From Syngnathus acus (Eukaryota > Chordata > Actinopteri > Syngnathiformes > Syngnathidae), in NCBI RefSeq assembly GCF_901709675.1, contig NC_051092.1, forward strand, positions 1,988,491 through 2,052,490: a stretch of DNA of 64,000 bases. Direction: 5' to 3'. Positions 37,409 to 49,000 of this stretch are shown here, one piece after another. The notes under the pieces are model-generated. The model was given only the letters and a program-made list of their open reading frames with translations. It did no database searches and was not told the origin of the DNA. Each line of letters begins with the position of its first letter. Positions within the stretch are counted from its first letter, which is position 1. The position numbers and the translations under genes are program-made.

Positions 37409-37720
37409 TGTCATGAAGCGATTGGAGCTGGGTGACCAAACGCGGCTTGGACCAGGCTTAATTGAACAAACTCAAAAGACAAACTATAGTTGCTCGACTA
37501 AAGACGTGAAGAACAGAACAGAGACTAGAAACAAGAAGACATGAGACGAGAAAAAGCCGAAAGGGAGTGACACGCCGACAGGACTTAAATACAAGACAGG
37601 TAACGAGAGGCTGGTGACGGCAATTACATAGATTGTGAGCAGACACAGGAGGGGAGGGGCGAGCACACAGAAACCATGGCAACATTAAAACAAGGAAACA
37701 AACTGTGACAGATCTTGACA
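37409..37720 (-). mobile_element. Gypsy-like solo LTR, copy B, with intact target duplication
   Basis: A 312-bp element begins TGTCATGAAG and ends GATCTTGACA and is flanked on both sides by GAAGC (37404-37408 and 37721-37725). TG...CA ends inside a TGTCA/TGACA inverted repeat plus a perfect 5-bp target duplication are diagnostic of LTR integration; the absence of internal genes makes it a solo LTR left by LTR-LTR recombination. Read on the minus strand it has a TATTTAAG TATA-like box about mid-element, so its transcription would run leftward. Closely related to copy A at 20950-21265. Confidence 0.88.
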
Positions 37721-38925
37721 GAAGCAAGACCAACTGCTCAAATATCCGACTGCAACACCGATGCTAGTTTTGTTAGGCCCTCTATGGCGTCTACATTATG
37801 TGTTAGCATTAAGCGAACAGACATTCATGTTAGCCACAATGTGTAATCCTCGTTGTTTGATGTTTAGTTTGAGAATAAACTTCAATTTTGGAGTAGCAAT
37901 AAACAGCTTTTGATGACATCGTTAGTTTACTGACATTCTCAAGGTTCTCCCAATGTCAACAGTGGCAAGGAGCAAACAGGCAATTGTTGCTGAGTTCTTG
38001 ATTTCTTTCCTGCTTCCGTTTATTTGAAGTCGTAAAAGTCCCACGCCACGTCTGAAATTCCGGGAAGGAATGTATGCAGTGTGTCCATAACACAGCGGCT
38101 TCACTTGGCTTTTTCCTGCACGCTGGTCTTTGATCGTCTTGGAAAGCAAACACTTGACACGTGCTTCACGACTTTTTTTCTGCAAGAGTATCAAAGGCTG
38201 ACCTCTTGGCGAAAAAGTCAAACGTGTGTACATAGTAGATTCACTTGACTCTCAAACCGTCGGCAACCGCGCAGTTCCCGAAAGAGTTTTTGAACCAGAT
38301 GGCATCCTTGTGTGGAAAAAAAAAGAAAAGTTTTTGTTTTTTTTTAAGTGAGAAAAATCTCATCTATAGTCTTTTACCATATAAAATAAAGATGGGCAAC
38401 CAGCTGGCATTCAGAGTGACCCTCAACAAATTTTTTAGAACAGAATATTGCGAATGAATTTTAACCTTGTTTTACTTTTATTGAACTTTTATTAAACCAT
38501 TGAGATTAAAAACCTATTTTCCAAGGGGCAGCAAAATGATTACAGTTTCAACACAATTTCAATTAGGTCAAGAGAATTAAAAAGAAACTTTGTTACCTAA
38601 CGCTATCATGGATGATTCCATCTAAATTGTATCTAAAATCTAACATAAAAGTACACAAAGAGCGATTTCTTTTTTTTTCCATATGGTGCCGGACGACCGA
38701 TCGAGCAATTATTTGTTGTTTTGTTTAGCAATATGATGCGTTTGAGAGAATTTTTAGTTGGTGGTCCATCCGTAACCTGTCGGCTTTCTCGCGAGTCACG
38801 ACGCAGACTTATGAAAGCTTTATAAAAAAAAAGAAAAAACTCTTTGGCTCCTCATCAGCCTTTGAGTCATTCGAACTCTTCTGCCCACGCTGTAACGCTA
38901 CAGGGCTCTCCAACACAACACTACA

Positions 38926-38981
38926 TGGATAGATGGATGGATGGATGGACGGAGAGAGAGAGAGAGAGAGCGCGAGAGAGA
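38926..38981 (+). repeat. GGAT and GA simple repeats
   Basis: GATG units run directly into a GA dinucleotide tract with a CGCG interruption. Confidence 0.9.
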
Positions 38982-39630
38982 GGTGACCATTGAAAAAAGG
39001 TAAATTGCAATGGCCCTGAATTATGTGTGCTGTTTTCATGCAGCCCACAGAGAGTAAAAATAGATTTCTACAGGCTACAGCCCTGGTGGAGGAAAACAAC
39101 ACCAAAAAATAAAGCATATGAAATCGAGTTCTAAATGAGAGGGAGCAAAGGACGCAGGTTTTGCACAGCTCAATGATTGATTGAGTGTTCACTCAGTCAC
39201 TGTACACGTCCACGCGAGGATTGCAACTCAGCAGATTCGATGGACGGCTGACGAAATCATTACAGGATGTAATTGATGGGATGGAGTGAATTGATGGATG
39301 AAGGAATTCATATTATTTAGATGGGTGGGTGAGGAGGTGGAAGTTGATAAGTGAAAGAGAATGAATGAATGAACTCAAAGATGGACAGAAGAATGAATGC
39401 TGATATAGGGCAGATTTATGATAACTGGCTGACAATCATCCAATAAAGGTCAGATGAATAAAAAGACTGATGATGATTTTTATGACATATAATGCAAGCT
39501 CAGGTTGTACTTTTTACAGTACGCAGATGACATAAGCAAGTTTTCAAACTTTATGGCTGTTCCTAGAATGTGAATGGGTTATCAGTGCATTTTCTTCACT
39601 CTTGCATAATATGCCAGTGAGACATTTACC

Positions 39631-41030
39631 AAAGAGCCTGGAACGCTGAGGAAAAGCCAATAAAAGCTTACTAAAGAGCAAAGTACAAGAGGAGAACAAA
39701 AGTATAAAGGAAGACAAAGGATATTTTCCTTGAATGGAGACGCTGATGGAGCTGCAGCAGGAAAGTAGCCACTTTGTCTTAAAGGTAAGGTGCCACTTGT
39801 TTTTGCCTATTTTCTTTGTAATAATCATCATTTTGTGTAAAATAAACCCAGTCGAGGGAGGGATGCTTCTGAATGAATGATGCGAAAACTTTATTTCAAT
39901 TTGCCTTTTTCTTATTTTTTGTCATTCAGCCATGTGTTATAGATTTTTTTGTGTTATTTATTTATTTCAAATAGATATGACTTAGTTGACAGTATTTATT
40001 TTTATTTGATTTGACAATTTACACACACAATATTTCATAATATATATATTTTTTTGAGTCTCAATTCCAGACAATTTGATCAAAATTTTTGGAACACTTA
40101 CAGAAGTGTGAAATTGCAAAAGTTGTTTTTCTTTGACAAGATGCTCTTTTGATTGTCGCTTGTCTTGCTGCATTTGCCTCAGTGCTTGATTTGACGTCGA
40201 TTAAATTGTCGCTCATGTTTCGAGGAAGTTGGCTAATCCCGAGACTACTGTGCTGCCCTATTCAGGTCATCAGTGGTGATAATAAGACCAACACCCATTC
40301 AAGTTCCCAGAAGGACTATTAATATTTTCCAAAGAGCCTGGAACGCTGAGGAAAAGCCAATAAAAGCTTACTAAAGAGCAAAGCACAAGAGGAGAACAAA
40401 AGTATAAAGGAAGACAAAGGATATTTTCCTTGAATGGAGACGCTGATGGAGCTGCAGCAGGAAAGTAGCCACTTTGTCTTAAAGGTAAGGTGCCACTTGT
40501 TTTTGCCTATTTTCTTCGTAATAATCATCATTTTGTGTAAAATAAACCCAGTCGAGGGAGGGATGCTTCTGAATGAATGATGCGAAAACTTTATTTCAAT
40601 TTGCCTTTTTCTTATTTTTGGTCATTCAGCCATGTGTTATAGATTTTTTGGTGTTATTTATTTATTTCAAATCGATATGACTTAGTTGACAGTATTTATT
40701 TTTATTTGATTTGACAATTTACACACACAATATTTAATAATATATATATTTTTTTGAGTCTCAATTCCAGACAATTTGATAAAAAAATTTGGAACACTTA
40801 CAGAAGTGTGAAATTGCAAAAGTTGTTTTTCTTTGACAAGATGCTCTTTTGATTGTCGCATGTCTTGCTGCATTTGCCTCAGTGCTTGATTTGACGTCGA
40901 TTAGCTTGTCGCTCATGTTTCGAGGAAGTTGGCTAATCCCGAGACTACTGTGCTGCCCTATTCAGGTCATCAGTGGTGATAATAAGACCAACACCCATTC
41001 AAGTTCCCAGAAGGACTATTAATATTTTCC
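39631..41030 (+). repeat. 700-bp tandem duplication, two copies
   Basis: Copy 1 (39631-40330) and copy 2 (40331-41030) start AAAGAGCCTGGAACGCTGAG and end AATATTTTCC. I count 12 substitutions and no indels, about 98.3 % identity. The content is AT-rich and noncoding; matching small frames in both copies are by-products. It is either a recent segmental duplication or an assembly artefact that placed two haplotypes in tandem. Confidence 0.97.
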
Positions 41031-41454
41031 CATTCTTCCTGCTCATTTTTTTTTTTTATATCTGTGGAGTGGGTGGGGCCAGATAAGGAACCTGGAAGGG
41101 GCCTTGACACCCCCAACGCCATTTTCGGGTTAACTGGTGTGTGAATGGGACAAACTTGCAATTTTGGCCACAGCTGGATTTGAAGTTGTCCCACATTAAA
41201 GAAAAAACAAGACGGACTTCCTGTCCCTGTAAAAGTGAACAAAAGAAAAAAAGTCAAAGGTGACGTTCGCCCCGGTCAGGCTTTATTGAGTTCCCCCCCC
41301 CCACTGCCCCTGTTAAGAGCCCGCTTTCAAGTTGAACTCTTGAGGAATTCCCGACAGACTTATGTGCCATAAAAATTGCTGAGCATCCTGGCAAACAGAG
41401 CTGACCTCATCCGGGCAGGAAGTTCACAAGGTCGGCACTGACGGCGGGGGGATC

Positions 41455-41461
41455 CGTGTGT

Positions 41462-41492
<31 letters not shown>

Positions 41493-41500
41493 GGGGGGGG
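41455..41500 (+). repeat. GT run followed by poly-G tract
   Basis: About ten GT units lead into an uninterrupted run of about 26 G. Similar G runs occur at 42562-42578 and 49678-49696. All can form G-quadruplexes, and their lengths are prone to sequencing error. Confidence 0.95.
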
Positions 41501-42561
41501 CAAGGGGTTCACACACACGCCTGATAAGTTAGCAGGCCAAGCCAAGCTGAACTTTGACCCTTTTACACTCTGGCGCTACAACACAGCTGCTCAGAGCCGA
41601 GATACTGTAGCACCTCTCCAAAACACAAGCCAAACAGCAACTGAAGCTTTTTCCACAGTGGAGCTGTCAAATAAAAAACATATTTTTGCTCCCAAACAAA
41701 AGCAGTTTTTTTTCTTTTCCCTGAAATTTGTTTTTGGGTCATATTATTTGAAAAACAAATTTTTGGGGAGGAATTGCGTTATTAGTTCAGAAAAAAGTTT
41801 CACGAATAAAGTCACATTTGTACTGTAAAAATGTTCAGGAATGTTTTTCAGGATTTTTTTTGTTTTTTAAAGAGACAAAATTTTATTTAAAGATAAGTCT
41901 TTTTTCATGTAAAAATAAGTATTTTTCTTGACTTCATACATGATTACAAAACCATTTTTTGCATGGAAACTATTTTTTAACAGGTTGATAAAACAAGCGA
42001 AGCATAGCAAAAAAAAAAGTCTAAACACGACTTCATGGGGGAAAAAAATGGTAAGAATAAATCCATGTGTCTCAAAATATCTTTAAAAATTGCAAGGTTA
42101 GATGAAAAATAAATCGGTTTTTTTTCACCAAACAAATTGTACACTCTGATTTGAAAGTACAACAGTCATAAAATAAAACAAGCCTCCTACAAACAAAAGA
42201 CTTTGGTTTAACAAGGCTATAAGAAGATTTACACGAAGCTTATAGGAGCACTTATGTAACAATATCACGTTTGTGCATGCGTGAGCATTAGCATGTATGA
42301 CTATTGTATATTTATTACAAATGTTAACTCCGTAAGCATGTGCCGTACCTCACTGTCATGGAATTACCGCCATTGTGAGGCAAAGCTACATTTCCAAGAA
42401 TGATGACGGCACGACATTTAAAATGTCTAAATTTGAAAACTTTTTCGTAAAAGCTTATGCAAGGTGTTAATCATCACCTTGTGATTCATGCCCTGCAGTA
42501 CATTTACGTATCTAGAAACGGCCCTCACATCCCCACTGCATGTGTTTTTGCATGTAAGGAA

Positions 42562-42578
42562 GGGGGGGGGGGGGGGGG
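42562..42578 (+). repeat. Poly-G tract
   Basis: Seventeen consecutive G between AAGGAA and TTGGTTG. Confidence 0.95.
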
Positions 42579-43550
42579 TTGGTTGTGATTGGCATATATT
42601 CTTTATCCCCCGTAAAAACGCAAATTTTTATACTACTCTTTATTATACTGCCATGATATTAATGTGATATGCGTTCATCAAGTAAACTACGATTTAGTGC
42701 TATTTTTCTTGTTAAAAAACATATTCTAAATTATGTTCTTGTTTTTTGGATCGGATTAATGGCATATCCATTCATTTCAATGAGGAATGATAATTTGCCT
42801 TACAAGAGTCGAGTTAGGAGCGTGGTCACTCGAGTCGTAAATCAAGGTAGTAGTGAAGGTATGCAAGTCCTGTGTGTGTCTGTGTGTGCCAAATGCTAAA
42901 GTGCAGTGCTCATCCCCCAGATGAAGACATCCTTGGTAGCATCACGGGGTAGTGGGTTAGGTAGGGGGTCGCATTTGCGTGCAGAACGTCCTCCTCCACC
43001 ACGTCTTTCTCTTGACCTCTCCCTTCCCCCCCCCCACTCCTCCTCCTTCCGCCTTACGTAATACAGCGACTGCAGCTATGAATGACTGTGTGACTCAATG
43101 AAGGCCTTAAAATGATGAATGAGTCGACCCACCCCTCCTCATCCCTCCTCTTCATCTTCCTCAGATTAAACTGTAATCCTGCAGGATGATGTCGTTGCTG
43201 CATGGAAGTGGAGGAGGGAGGGGTGGGGAGGATGAATGATGATGTCATGTTTTCTGGGTTCATTCATGGGGATGGAAGAGGAAGGAGGGCGCAAAAACCT
43301 GACGTCTTTTTCCATTCTGAAAAATAAATATGGCCATCTTGTATGTAGAAAGACTTTAAGCATTACTTAAACAAGAAGATATTGTCCCCTTTTTCTCTTT
43401 ATTGTTTTTAAAAATTGCTAACTTCCTTTGATTACACTCGTATGATAATAATCATAATAATAATGTATTGTACTATCCATCCATTCGTGTAAAGGCCTTG
43501 GCGTATGCGTGGACAGCAACCCAAACTAGTGCCTTCTGATTTAGGTTACA

Positions 43551-43564
43551 CTGCCACCTAGTGG
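43551..43564 (-). promoter_or_regulatory. CTCF-like motif (minus orientation)
   Basis: Read on the minus strand the site is CCACTAGGTGGCAG, matching the CTCF core CCASYAGRKGGCR at every position. It lies in the gene desert between dusp6 and slc23a4-like. Confidence 0.4.
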
Positions 43565-44223
43565 ATATTATCGGCAATGTCAAGCACACGTGCGCATTGT
43601 TCTTTGCGTAAAAAGTGTAGACTCTGAAATGCATTGACGTACAGAAATAAATGTGAATTTCGACTCTCAATTAAAATAAAAATTAAAAAAAAAAGTAAGC
43701 TTACCTCCGTTAGCGCTACATGATTACCTCACATCCCTTGTCATGATGTTTCAACTTTTATTTGAGTTCTGAAGCGTTTTAGGGTTAGAGTTAGTTCCAT
43801 GTCCTGTTTTATCTCATTTTCACCTGCATCAGGCTCAAATTTCCTATCTCAAATTTTGAGTCATACATTAAAGATTTGGTCAACTTTTGTGTGTGAGCCA
43901 GCTGGGCATTCACATTGTTTGTCCACCTCGTGACACTCTTTAACAGACTCAAGCTACTTTAGTTCTTGTCTTGAATGATAAGGATAGTAATAACTTATTG
44001 TCCAAGGATGTCATGTGTCACATCTGCTAATAATACACGTAATTGTTCACTCCAGCGGTAGAATGTCACACATTTGTTAACTTAATGTGTGCACGTGCGT
44101 GTATTCTGTTGTGTAAGACTTTACATCGTACATCGTTACAAAGTCCACTCATGGTTGTGAAGCATATTTAAAACAGAATTATTTATTGTCTATATAGCCC
44201 CAATGTAGCATATTTACATCGTG

Positions 44224-44240
44224 CGGCCGGCCGGCCGGCC
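44224..44240. repeat. GGCC tetranucleotide repeat
   Basis: Four GGCC units make a short, fully palindromic CpG-bearing patch in AT-rich DNA. Confidence 0.85.
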
Positions 44241-45936
44241 GACCTCTTTAGCCACAGTTGTTGGCCTATAGTCATGGAATAAAAACGTGTTCCTCCCTTC
44301 TGCCACAAACGCATATATTACGGCTATCCACCTTTGGTTTAACACGTTGATATCATTTTATAATAACAGAAAATAATCGAGAAGCACTAACTGCGTGTAT
44401 TATATTAAAAATCTAAGATCTGTAAACTAATGTCATACTTTTATTAGTTTTTCAGCCGATGCTAATGCTACGTGTCAGCAAGCTAAGACATGGGATGTCG
44501 TTCCGCTCTAGTTGGACGTCTCTTGAGGTCACGCTAACTTCCTGTAGCTAGTAAACTCGTGGCGACAAGGTTAGGGTTCACCATTTGACGCGGTCTCGTG
44601 TGTGGCGGCAGAGGACTCATAGTCACAAGGCTTGAGAAATGTTGATTCTTTACAATTGTCCTCACGGAGCTTTTTAGACAGTTTAGTCACGCTCGTTGCT
44701 TGAAGGCTACGCTACGCTATGCTAATGAATCCATTTGCAGTAGGTGTGCTGAGATGGTGAGCCTAACGAGGTGAAAAAGCACAAAGGGCCTTTGCAAGGC
44801 TTGCTTGGGTGCCCAATGGCTTTGAACACTAGCAGCAGGTAGCATCGCTAATTCAAAGCTTTGAGGTTTTGCCAGGTTAGCATGTGAAAGGCACTATTCA
44901 CGCGACCCTGTCTGTATGCTGGTCATGTACTACTTACTTACAGTACTTAATTATTGTAAGGAAAGACAATCACTCTTAATGACTTATATTTTGACCACTC
45001 ACAATGTTGTTTTGTCATGCTCAGGGTAAACTTGGGTATTTTCTTCTCCGGCAAATAACATTGGCCTAATTTTTCTCTCTCTCCATATTTAATTAATTTA
45101 AGTGAAATACATTTCCATTTATCTTTAAAAATTGTTTGGGTTGAAGTATTTATTTCGTTTTTTATTTAAAACCAAAGTTTTATATGCAAGAACCGACTCC
45201 TTTAAGGATAGTGATATTAGTTTTTAAATCTGTCATGTTTAAATAATAAAAATGTTAAAAACAAAAAGCCCTTCCCCCCTGTGTTTGGAGCCCTGGGACA
45301 CCATTCCAATTTAATAGTAATTTCAATTTGATTACTAATCTGGAATGACATTGAGTGGATCAAGACTACCAATACTGATGCTAGGACCCCCGTCAAAGCC
45401 AGATAGGCATCTAGAACCTGTTAGCATGTTGTGTCAGATGGCGGAGACCCCGCTGAGTCCTCACCCCGTTCTGTTTACAAAGCTGAGAACTTCACTGACA
45501 CCACAGCTATGCCCGCATACCATCCAGTAAAAATCCATTTGCGTTCATAAAATTTCAAATGTTTTTTCCTTTTGTCAACTTAATTCAAACTTAATTGATC
45601 TTAATGGTAAATTTAGTTTTGTTAGTTGACTAAATGGAACATCCGTTCAGACTAGCTTTGATTTGATTAACGTCTGATTGATTATGTTGATCCCCACGAG
45701 AGGTAGATGAGAGATGTCGACGGCGATCAGTGGGTAGAATAAAAAAAAAAGAGCAAATCACGCTACTCCGTGACACCCGAGTTCCGCCGATGACGAGGGT
45801 GACCAATGAAGCGACACGCTTGACGGAGGCGTTTTCACAGGACCGGCCCTGGTCACGCATCACATGACCGTACAGTAGGTCCAGGGGGCGGAAGGTGGAC
45901 TCGGCCACCCTTCTTGTGACTCGACTGTGAGCTTCA

Positions 45937-45950
45937 GTTGCCGTGGCGAC
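45937..45950 (+). promoter_or_regulatory. X-box-like site upstream of slc23a4-like
   Basis: GTTGCCGTGGCGAC sits 77 bp before the proposed start codon. It matches the RFX pattern GTNRCC-N2-RGYAAC with one mismatch. Confidence 0.35.
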
Positions 45951-46026
45951 CCATCGTCTTAGTCCTGCACTTTTTTCTTTTCCGCACTACTCTTGGTTTG
46001 GTATTTGTTGATTGTGCGCCTGCGGC

Positions 46027-49000
46027 ATGCACCTCACCGTCAAGGAGGAGCGGCTGGAGCTGGGTCTGAAGGAGTTGGGAGCTGACATTCCAACTTTTGG
46101 GGTGAGTTGTGATCAGTAACTAAACAAAGAGGTCATTCTGGTATTATTATTTTTTTTGGTAGGAGTTGAGGTATTTGTCCTTACAGTGTTACAGCAGTAA
46201 GCCACTGTGGAATGCGGAATCGACAAAGTTGATGGAATCGATTGCACTGTGCTTTACTTGGTATACGCTTACAAGAACAGGGTCAAAAAGAGAGGGCACT
46301 AGAACAGGGGGGTGTAAACCTTTGACATATCAGTCGGACGATGTGTTTTAAAAGAAGACGAATGTGCAATCGTGCAAAAGTGTGCCGTCAGCTGAGACCA
46401 AGCCAAATCAACATTTATGACTCCAGCGCCACTTTTTGTCTCCTGCAAGCCATTAAAAGTTAGGATCGTTAGCAGTAGCTACACTGGCATGTGTTAAATA
46501 ATCAAAATGGGTCAAAAGTGTTGACGACTTTTATAGGAGCTAAATGTCACTGACATTTAGGCTTAAAGAATATCTATGTGCTTGTGACATGGACGTTGCA
46601 CATGATGCCACACGGTAAATAATCGCACTTAACACAACACTGGACACACTGCCAAGCGTTTATAGGACATTCCAAATGCTGCCATATGTACTAGGAGTAA
46701 ACTTTCTGTCTTTTACATTCATCTTTTGAAGCGCTTATTAAGAGCTGTCAGCTCTGATAGTACACATTGAAGTTGAACTCCACAAAATGCATCTCAGGCA
46801 ACCATTTTTTAAAAATGTTATTTTCTGAAACTCCTCATTTGAGAAACAAGAAAGCGAGTATTTAGCGTACAATCAGTAAATGTTTAAAATATAGCCAGTA
46901 TGAGCAAGAAAATTTAAGTTATTCTTTTAAACTCTTTTGATGAACTAGGCTATTAGTTAAATACTACTTTTTATTGAGGGGAGAACCATAAAAAAACTTT
47001 AACCTACTTCACAAGTATGTAAGTTTCAATTTATATGTTGTGAAAGCGCAATATAAATAAATGGGATCGCGACACCGCAGTGCAGATTAGCCACCACTAG
47101 AGGGCGACATAAAACCACAGATGCTCTTTTATAAATTTTACAACGCAAAGCGTTTTGAGCCGAGCGTGTGCAGATGTGTTGCTTGTGGTTTAACGTGTTC
47201 GCTAAAGAATTCTTCAAGTCGCGTGAACTTTGAACTGAAGCCTCAGACGCACTTTGCTAATGACGTGATGCCAACTGCAATGACTGATGCGCAACATGCA
47301 TGTAACTCGCAATCCCCAGTCGAAAAAGATGCCTTGCCCTTCATGACATTTGAACTATGGGGCCCCCAGTTTTGCTTTTGTGTGTATAGAACAAAAAAAA
47401 AAGCTTTGAAATAGACTCATACATTTTTAAGAGATTTCAAAGGCCATTAAAGTCTGACTCTTATATAATTATTTTTCTGCAAAAACAAAATAGAGACAAA
47501 AATTAGTTTTTGAAAAAGAATAGTAATATTAAACTTTTTTTTTTTTAAGTTGTAATTTTACATAAATAAATGCATTTTCCCTACAGAAATGTCAAACTTA
47601 TTTCGATCTCATTTTTGGGGAAAGATTGCATTTCAGTGTAGAAAATGTATTTGCTTTGTAAATTGACTCAAAAGCTTGGTCACAGAAAAAAATTAAATTA
47701 ATAAAGTCAATGCACTCCTGTGTTTTTTTTTCTAGGAAAAAGCAGTCAAGTCATAATGAGCCCTTTTGATATTGTAGCTATTTATTTTTTTATACAAGTC
47801 CTATGAAAAACAATGTTATGAAAAAATGCAGTTTTTGTCATATTTTTTCTAGAATCTGCTATAAAAAAAAAAAAAATTGTGCTATACAGGTGGATATTGC
47901 TCAAGCATTTTGTTTTCCACCTTCCAGATGTTCCTCAATAATTCGCAACGCGTATCCATCGCTGGCAGTGTGGAGGATTCAGCAGGAGAAAAACGGGGCC
48001 AACCAAAACAACCCTTTTTTCTTCTTCCTCCCTTAGCGTCGCTATTTCACCATATTTCTCGGGTGTCACGCGAGGAAATAAGAGAATTCCTTAGCGTGTT
48101 GGCAACAAATGGGTACATAAAAAAAAAAAAAACAGTGAACTTAATACTCAAGTTCAAAAGTCAAAAAGCGCTTGAGAGGGAAGATATTCAACTCTGGTCC
48201 AGATCCAGGAGGGATTTATTTTGACTGCTTTCTGTGACAATCTGTTCACATCGGGAGGCCAAGTGAGGATAGGGACCCAACAGATCCGGAATGCGGGTGG
48301 TTTCAGGTGTTGGAAAATGTAAACAGAAAATGTTGGAGATGGATCACTTGAAAATCCACGTAAATAAAAGGAAAAAAAAAAAAAAACAGGGCATGAACAC
48401 CTGACACCTAACCTAACATGAAAGCTAATAAAACCAACTGAAGCAAAACATTCCCAAACTAATAAAGTGAATTAAAACAGAAAATAAAAAAGTAAAATAA
48501 AAGTATGATTTCAAAAAATTTAAATAATACAAAAAATAGATAGGAATTGTTTTTATCTACTATGTATGTTTCGACTAGTAAAGCCAAATGTATTTATATT
48601 TATTTAAAATCGATTTTAACGCTATATCTATCTATCTATCGCCCAGCCTTCATGTTTCCAAGACAGCGTGACTTGAATGGCGAACGCTTGCACCATGCTG
48701 ACGAAAGTGATCTGTCCCATGCGGCCTCTGAGAAGAAGTTGACCTTTTTGTGTTTTTAAGAATCGCCCTCAATGCGCCATATCAGGCGGTTCTTGCTCCT
48801 AATGGTTATAAATATGACAACGCCTAGCATCCACTGACAGGTAAAACGAATCAAATTTGTGCCTTTCCATTTTTTTCCTGGCCCAAATTGAGGCGCATGT
48901 AATGTTCGGGCCATTCTTGCATACGTCGCCCATCGGTTTTCCTTACTGGGTACATCTATTTAATGTGCACCATGTTTTTTTTTTAGTTTTTCAATCCGGA

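Larger units (their letters stand above)
34276..46026. other. 11.7 kb gene-free region between dusp6 and slc23a4-like
   Basis: No coding exon or RNA gene recognised. It holds telomere-like satellite DNA (35248-35340), GGCA units (35982-36014), a solo LTR (37409-37720), GATG/GA simple repeats (38926-38981), a 700-bp tandem duplication (39631-41030), GT/poly-G tracts (41455-41500, 42562-42578), GGCC units (44224-44240) and a CTCF-like motif (43551-43564). The part nearest 46026 (about 45750-46026) is GC-richer and likely the slc23a4-like promoter. Confidence 0.65.

Noticed and set aside
39544-40873. Pairs of near-identical small minus-strand frames
   Set aside because: They are by-products of the 700-bp tandem duplication; no coding signature.
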